Source of the DNA: Niallia sp. FSL W8-0635
GTDB taxonomy: Bacteria; Bacillota; Bacilli; Bacillales; Cytobacillaceae
Length of the DNA stretch: 64,000 nt
Reading direction: 5' to 3'
Assembly (NCBI RefSeq): GCF_038007965.1
Contig: NZ_JBBOYD010000001.1
Span: 4,194,501 to 4,258,500 of the forward strand
Position numbers and translations under genes: made by a program. How positions within the stretch are numbered: the stretch's first letter is position 1; every line of letters begins with the position of its first letter. Below the pieces are notes generated by a model. That model searched no databases, was not told where the DNA came from, and was given only the letters and a program-made list of their open reading frames with translations. This document shows, in pieces, positions 59,909 through 64,000 of this stretch.

Positions 59909-60418
59909 TTAAACCGTATATCTTTCTTTTATCAATTTCAAATGATGGCGTTCATGACCTGCAATAATATAGGCAAGGGCATTCACCGTAAATTCTCCAT
60001 TATTAGCAAAGCCTCTTTTTTCCCAGGCATCCTCTGAAAGACCTTTTATCAAAGCAACGCTAGACGCACGAACCGTTGCGAACTCTTGAAGAAGATCATC
60101 TATTGTTCTTGTCGAAAAATTAGCATTCTCCACATAGCTTTCATCATCATAGCCTGCTAACTGCGTTTGATCTCCCCTTGCGATTCGCAGTAAGCGATAA
60201 GCCTGAATTCTTTCCGTGTCGATAATATGACCAATCACTTCAATAAGAGACCACTTGCCTTCCGCATAACGAAAATCCTTGCGATCTTCCTTTGCCTTCA
60301 CATATGCAATCGTTTCCTCTAGCTGAGAAGCAAGGATTTCAATGATGTTTCCTGCTGGAACTAAGCCTACGTAACCTCTATAATGTTCTGGATAATCCGT
60401 AATTGCTGGTATAGTCAT
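59909..60418 (-). CDS. DinB-family protein
   Basis: This 169-residue four-helix-bundle protein has the three metal-binding histidines of the DinB_2 group in WSLIEVIGHIIDTERIQAYR and IIAGHERHHLKLIKERY. AAGGAGG precedes the ATG. Members may act as thiol-dependent transferases (bacillithiol S-transferase-like), but the substrate is unknown. It lies 12 bp downstream of the acetyltransferase gene, so the two are probably one operon. Confidence 0.92.
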   Translation of the reverse strand: MTIPAITDYPEHYRGYVGLVPAGNIIEILASQLEETIAYVKAKEDRKDFRYAEGKWSLIEVIGHIIDTERIQAYRLLRIARGDQTQLAGYDDESYVENANFSTRTIDDLLQEFATVRASSVALIKGLSEDAWEKRGFANNGEFTVNALAYIIAGHERHHLKLIKERYTV

Positions 60419-60430
60419 CTTTATTCCTCC

Positions 60431-60943
60431 TTATCCTTCTTTAGGGGATTCTGGTCCTTTTAATTCTAGCTGATAAAAAGCCAAATCTAGCCATTTCTCA
60501 AATTTATAGCCTGCTTTTTTAATCGTGCCTGAATAAGTAAAGCCTAGTTTCTCATGAATGAAAATACTGCCTTGATTCGTACTGTCGATACCCGCAATAA
60601 GCGTTGCGTAGCTCTCCTCTTCTGCACGCTCGATTAGTACTTTTAATAGCTTTGTGCCAATTCCTTTTTTTCGTGCCTCTTTATGGACATACACAGAATG
60701 CTCAATGGAATACTTGTATGCTGGCCATGCCCGAAATGGACCATATGTAGCAAACCCAAGCACTTTCCCATCCTCCTCAAAAACAAAAAGAGGATATCCC
60801 CCCTCCGTTTTCTGGTTAAACCACACTTTTCTATCTTCCAAGGAATGCGCACGATAATCATATACAGCCGTTGTATGTAAGATTGCATCATTATATATTT
60901 CTAAAACCTCTCCTAAATCTGTTTCCTTCATCTCTCGGATCAT
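60431..60943 (-). CDS. GNAT N-acetyltransferase (phosphinothricin acetyltransferase-like)
   Basis: This is a 170-residue GNAT protein. YNDAILHTTAVYDYRAHSLEDRKVWF is typical of the Pat/YncA group. The acetyl-CoA pyrophosphate-binding motif is in VHKEARKKGIGTKLLKVLIE near residue 92, and FIHEKLGFTYSGTIKKAGYKF closes the domain. AAAGGGGA precedes the ATG. It acetylates a small amine, perhaps methionine sulfone-like compounds. It is the first gene of a two-gene unit with DinB. Confidence 0.92.
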   Translation of the reverse strand: MIREMKETDLGEVLEIYNDAILHTTAVYDYRAHSLEDRKVWFNQKTEGGYPLFVFEEDGKVLGFATYGPFRAWPAYKYSIEHSVYVHKEARKKGIGTKLLKVLIERAEEESYATLIAGIDSTNQGSIFIHEKLGFTYSGTIKKAGYKFEKWLDLAFYQLELKGPESPKEG

Positions 60944-61067
60944 CGCTATATCCCCTTTTTTCTACTATTGGAAAAATTCCATCAAAACTTTATAATCTTA
61001 TTAAGTAAGATACCAATTCGTGGAGAAAAATGAAAGTATTTTTTATTAGAGGAGGGTAACATTTTTA

Positions 61068-61099
61068 TAAAAAAAAAGATGCCATTTTAGCTGACATCT
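61068..61099 (-). terminator. Terminator after the GIY-YIG gene
   Basis: On the minus strand AGATGTC pairs with GGCATCT (one T-G pair) around 9 bases, then T9. Confidence 0.85.
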
Positions 61100-61100
61100 C

Positions 61101-61454
61101 TTACTTTTTCTGGCTATTATAGCCTTTATCTCCAAATGGCTCGAGTTTATCTAGCCACTTTTCTTCTAGCTTTGCTAGCTCTTCTTTTTCATTATAATAA
61201 GGATCCTCTTTCGGCTTTAACACCTCTACTATCTCGAAGGAAAATGCATCCTTCCCATATCCCTTCCATTCATCCACTAATTTTTTATTGGCATATCCGC
61301 CATTTTCTAAGGAGAATTTAACTCCATTGATTGTTTTAAAATTTCGTGTGCTAACTACACAAACTTTACCATTCTTAGTATTTGTTATCGTATAAATACC
61401 AGCCTCAATCGGAATTTCTCGATATTGCTGTTTTAGCTCTTTTTTGCGGTCCAT
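61101..61454 (-). CDS. GIY-YIG nuclease family protein
   Basis: This 117-residue protein has IEAGIYTITNTKNGKVCVVSTRNF as its N-terminal strand pair, where GIY is intact but the second element reads VCVVSTRN rather than YIG. WKGYGKDAFSFEIVEVLKPKEDP and the closing GYN follow. GAGAAGGG precedes the ATG. It lies 15 bp downstream of the DUF2087 regulator and is probably co-transcribed with it. Nuclease activity is uncertain; the small cytosolic GIY-YIG/DUF2087 pair may have a regulatory role. Confidence 0.88.
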   Translation of the reverse strand: MDRKKELKQQYREIPIEAGIYTITNTKNGKVCVVSTRNFKTINGVKFSLENGGYANKKLVDEWKGYGKDAFSFEIVEVLKPKEDPYYNEKEELAKLEEKWLDKLEPFGDKGYNSQKK

Positions 61455-61469
61455 ATTTTTTCCCTTCTC

Positions 61470-62216
61470 TCATTTTTTTAGCCAATAAAGACTTCCATCT
61501 GCCTTGCGATCAAGAAATCCGTATTCAATTAAATATCTTCTGATTACAACATAGTCATCATAAATAGTCATTAAAAGCTGATTTAGTTCCTTTTCCGAGT
61601 AGCTTTCCTGTACCTCTAATCGCTTTGCTATTTCACGAAGCACCATCAACTTTTGCTTTTGTTTAATCGGAAATTTACTCAAGACCCCAGCGTTGAAATA
61701 TTTAGCCACTATTTCTTCCTGTTCTTCTGCCGTAATATTATATCGGTCATCTACCATCGTTGCCGTTTTATGGACAGGTACAAAACTAGGCGCATAATTG
61801 TCCTTTTCCTTCATTAACTCCATAATCGCCAGAAAATTTCTTGCTTGCCTCTCTTTTTCCTTCAAAGCAAAACGATGATGCCTAATCGTTGAAGCACTGC
61901 CAATATCCAGCTCCTTCTTCACCTCTGCATCACTTTTCCCTTGATAAAAAAGCTCCAGCAATTTCGTCTGATGCTCCGTTAACCCCGTCATCTTTTTATC
62001 CAGACCAATCAAATAATGAAAAACAGATTGATGAACAGCTTCAATATGGCCCTTCATAAACTTCTCCGCCTCATATAATTTCCCATCCTGCGGATAAATA
62101 ACGCCTTTCTCTACCTGCTCCCCACATAAAAGACAAAGATAACTTTCAGTTTCCTCTATATACCCCCTTTTTAATTCATCGATTGTCGCATGTTGAAAAG
62201 AAGATGAAACATCCAT
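61470..62216 (-). CDS. DUF2087 transcriptional regulator with HTH
   Basis: The middle region (LTEHQTKLLELFYQGKSDAEVKKELDIGSASTIRHHRFAL, about residues 100-140) is a LuxR-type helix-turn-helix. The C-terminal 75 residues (FPIKQKQKLMVLREIAKRLEV to YGFLDRKADGSLYWLKK) are DUF2087. An N-terminal CLLCGEQVEKG may bind zinc. ATG at 62216, about 9 bases after AGAGGTG, is preferred over GTG at 62228. The adjacent GIY-YIG gene is its likely operon partner; targets are unknown. Confidence 0.9.
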   Translation of the reverse strand: MDVSSSFQHATIDELKRGYIEETESYLCLLCGEQVEKGVIYPQDGKLYEAEKFMKGHIEAVHQSVFHYLIGLDKKMTGLTEHQTKLLELFYQGKSDAEVKKELDIGSASTIRHHRFALKEKERQARNFLAIMELMKEKDNYAPSFVPVHKTATMVDDRYNITAEEQEEIVAKYFNAGVLSKFPIKQKQKLMVLREIAKRLEVQESYSEKELNQLLMTIYDDYVVIRRYLIEYGFLDRKADGSLYWLKK

Positions 62217-62386
62217 TAAAACAAACACCTCTTTATTTTGTTTGTTATTTTATAAACAAATTTTATTTTTGTTAGTTATATAATAAGTGAGTTTTGGTTA
62301 ATCGTCAATGTTTTTTGGGGTGGGGATTGCTTTTGGGTGGCTGGGTTTTGGCATTTTTGTGGGGGGACTTTGGCTTTTATTAATTT

Positions 62387-62490
62387 GATGAACGCCACTT
62401 TTTGCTATACGGCTTGGCTTTTTGGCATTCATTCTCTTCATGAACACCACTTTTCAATTCGTTACTTTCCTTTTTAGCGTTCATCCCACT
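62387..62490. repeat. Two 52-nt units with internal inverted repeats
   Basis: ATGAACGCCACTTTT (62388) recurs as ATGAACACCACTTTT exactly 52 nt later, and GGCATTCAT (62424) recurs as AGCGTTCAT 52 nt later. Within each unit the two words are inverted complements, giving a stem-loop. It lies in the divergent gap 62217-62574, otherwise without a gene. Confidence 0.75.
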
Positions 62491-62574
62491 TCCTCCCTCT
62501 CTAGTAATCTCCCAATAGACTTACCAAAATAAGTATATTAACATAGAAGAAACAACATTGATGGAGGATTCTAT

Positions 62575-63150
62575 ATGAATATTCTTTGGGATTTTGATGG
62601 AACGTTATTTGATACGTATCCTGCTTATACCGATATTCTTTACAAGGTACTTGGAGAACAAGTAGATAAAGAGGCTATATATAAAGAGTTAAAAATTTCT
62701 TTTTCTCATGCGATTCAATTTTTCCAGCTAACGGAACAGCAAGTAAGGGAGATTAAGGCTATGAATAAAGCTATTGATGCGAAGGATGTATTGCCTTTTC
62801 CTGGGGTTGAGGAGATTTTAAAAGCAGCAGATACGAATGTGATTATGACACATAAAAGCTATGCAGGTGTTACCAATTTTCTTCGGCATTATGGATGGGA
62901 GAAATATTTTACAGAAATAGTCACTTTAGAAAATGGGTTTCCTCGGAAGCCTGCAGTAGATTCCTATCACTATTTACATACGAAGTATTCCATTGATTTG
63001 GCGATTGGGGACAGAGAGCTGGATTTAATTCCAGCCAATAAATTAGGGATTCAAAGCTGTATGTTCCAAAACGAGTGTGAAATTGCTGACTATCATCTAG
63101 TAGACTATGCCGACTTTTTCACGGTATATCGGATGACAGGTAAAGCATAA
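62575..63150 (+). CDS. HAD-family hydrolase (phosphoglycolate-phosphatase-like)
   Basis: This 191-residue protein starts MNILWDFDGTLFDTYPAYTDIL, with the nucleophile and acid aspartates of HAD motif I. VIMTHKSYAGVTNFLRHYG carries motif II (threonine), a lysine lies in FPRKPAVDSY (motif III), and the motif IV acids lie in LAIGDRELDLIPANKLG. A short helical cap follows motif I. GGAGG precedes the ATG. It dephosphorylates a small metabolite; the substrate is unknown. Confidence 0.93.
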   Translation: MNILWDFDGTLFDTYPAYTDILYKVLGEQVDKEAIYKELKISFSHAIQFFQLTEQQVREIKAMNKAIDAKDVLPFPGVEEILKAADTNVIMTHKSYAGVTNFLRHYGWEKYFTEIVTLENGFPRKPAVDSYHYLHTKYSIDLAIGDRELDLIPANKLGIQSCMFQNECEIADYHLVDYADFFTVYRMTGKA

Positions 63151-63154
63151 TATA

Positions 63155-63199
63155 AAAAAAGAGCATTCTGAGATATTAAAACTTCTTCTCAGAATGCTC
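63155..63199 (-). terminator. Terminator of the metallophosphoesterase gene
   Basis: On the minus strand GAGCATTCTGAG pairs with CTCAGAATGCTC and runs into T7. The stem overlaps the stop codon of the gene. Confidence 0.9.
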
Positions 63200-63998
63200 C
63201 TCCGTTTATCACTACTTCCACAATCTCTGGTCTATTAAAAATTCGCTGGGGAATAATGCTATTTCCTAAACCTCTGTTAACTATCATTACCATATCTTCT
63301 TTTTTATACATGCCGGCTGTGTATTTGGGCATAAATCCTTGATCTGGTGCTACTATGCCACCGATAAATGGTAATCTTACTTGACCACCGTGTGCGTGGC
63401 CTGTTAAAACTAAATCCATTTTTTCATAGAGGGAAAACAACTCGGGTCGATGGGATAGTAGTAAATTGAAATGTTCTTTATGAGAGAGACTATCTACTAT
63501 TTCTGCTAGTTCCTCCTCACCTGATAAAAAGGTTGGATCATCCACCCCGATAAGATTTATCGTTTCCTCTCCAATATTCACTAGTGTCTGTTCATTTCGT
63601 AAGACGTAAATACCTGCTTCTAACAATTTCTCTTCTAATGCAGGAAATTTCCCTGACCAGGATTCATGATTTCCAGTTACATAATAGGTTGGTGCTATTT
63701 GTACGAGCTCTTCCATTAACGTTATGCTTTTCTGTTCATCATAGGTTTCCGAATCAACTAGATCACCGGTGAAGGCAATAATATCTGGTTTTAGCTTTTT
63801 TACTTGCTTGACTAACTGGTTTTGATTCTTTCCAAATTGTTTACTATGTAAATCCGATAGCTGCACTACTTTTATCGGTTCTGTTATTTTTTCAGACGAA
63901 AGCGTAAAGGTTGAGGTAGATAGACTATTATTTTGGTAGTAGGAAAAGAGCATAAGAATGCATATGCTTATACCAACTATTAACATTCTTTTTTTCAT
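63189..63998 (-). CDS. Membrane-anchored metallophosphoesterase (YkuE/YaeI type)
   Basis: A signal-anchor helix (residues 3-21) precedes a calcineurin-like domain with the metal motifs LSDLHSKQFG, FTGDLVDSETYDE, VTGNHESWSG, LLSHRPELF and LTGHAHGGQVRLP. The length (269) is normal. The ATG ends 2 bp from the window edge, so its ribosome site is not visible. Relatives such as YkuE and LpxG-like enzymes act on phospholipid headgroups or other phosphoesters at the membrane. Confidence 0.93.
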   Translation of the reverse strand: MKKRMLIVGISICILMLFSYYQNNSLSTSTFTLSSEKITEPIKVVQLSDLHSKQFGKNQNQLVKQVKKLKPDIIAFTGDLVDSETYDEQKSITLMEELVQIAPTYYVTGNHESWSGKFPALEEKLLEAGIYVLRNEQTLVNIGEETINLIGVDDPTFLSGEEELAEIVDSLSHKEHFNLLLSHRPELFSLYEKMDLVLTGHAHGGQVRLPFIGGIVAPDQGFMPKYTAGMYKKEDMVMIVNRGLGNSIIPQRIFNRPEIVEVVINGGAF

Positions 63999-64000
63999 TC

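Overview
The window looks like part of the chromosome of a low-GC, spore-forming-type Firmicute of the family Bacillaceae. This rests on Bacillus-style ribosome binding sites, EpsA/EpsB-, TagGH-, AbrB-, YwqE- and NhaK-like genes, catabolite (cre-type) boxes, and a palindromic repeat of a type I recall from Bacillaceae genomes. A Niallia or 'Bacillus circulans'-like genus is my best guess, not a demonstrated identity. No rRNA, tRNA, prophage, IS transposase or CRISPR array was recognised.

Layout. (1) 1-6771, minus strand: an exopolysaccharide/capsule operon. In order of transcription it encodes a chain-length regulator, tyrosine kinase, PHP-family phosphatase, initiating sugar-phosphate transferase, Alg14/Alg13-like split glycosyltransferase, GT4 glycosyltransferase, serine-acetyltransferase-like hexapeptide enzyme, and a membrane polymerase that runs off the window edge. 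The distal genes are visibly more AT-rich than the proximal ones. (2) 7008-20680: a cell-surface and teichoic-acid region with an SGNH-like protein, the TagG/TagH exporter, two DUF6270 proteins, an anchored beta-helix protein, TagD, and a giant fusion enzyme (CDP-glycerol glycerophosphotransferase plus a GT4 enzyme split by GW repeats). (3) 20681-26380: a sparse region with MscS, several very small genes, a HIT protein, repeats, and a dispersed family of three near-identical peptide genes. (4) 26380-41693: accessory transport and regulation (ABC exporter pair with MarR, thioredoxin-like protein, HExxH membrane protein, NERD nuclease-like protein, AKR, AbrB, small membrane proteins, HD-GYP, MarR-HlyD-DHA2 operon). 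(5) 42519-50218: Gfo/Idh oxidoreductase, DUF1906-LysM hydrolase, AKR, and a beta-glucoside module (ROK kinase, GH1, GntR/LacI-type regulator) with cre sites. (6) 50239-64000: YraQ permease, selD-mnmH selenouridine pair, galU, DUF1541 lipoprotein, MEDS-PAS histidine kinase, Na+/H+ antiporter, DinB, GNAT, GIY-YIG with a DUF2087 regulator, HAD phosphatase and metallophosphoesterase.

Two features look least described. The first is the peptide family at 24333, 25623 and 25973. Its three members share an almost invariant core, a conserved leader and individual terminators. The second is a set of non-coding tandem arrays in at least eight intergenic regions. Their core words are unrelated, but their periods are constrained: a strict 20/21 alternation, exactly 21, or 52 nt, which is close to 2 or 5 turns of B-DNA. 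These arrays create long spurious reading frames. They are best treated as DNA or RNA elements, not genes.
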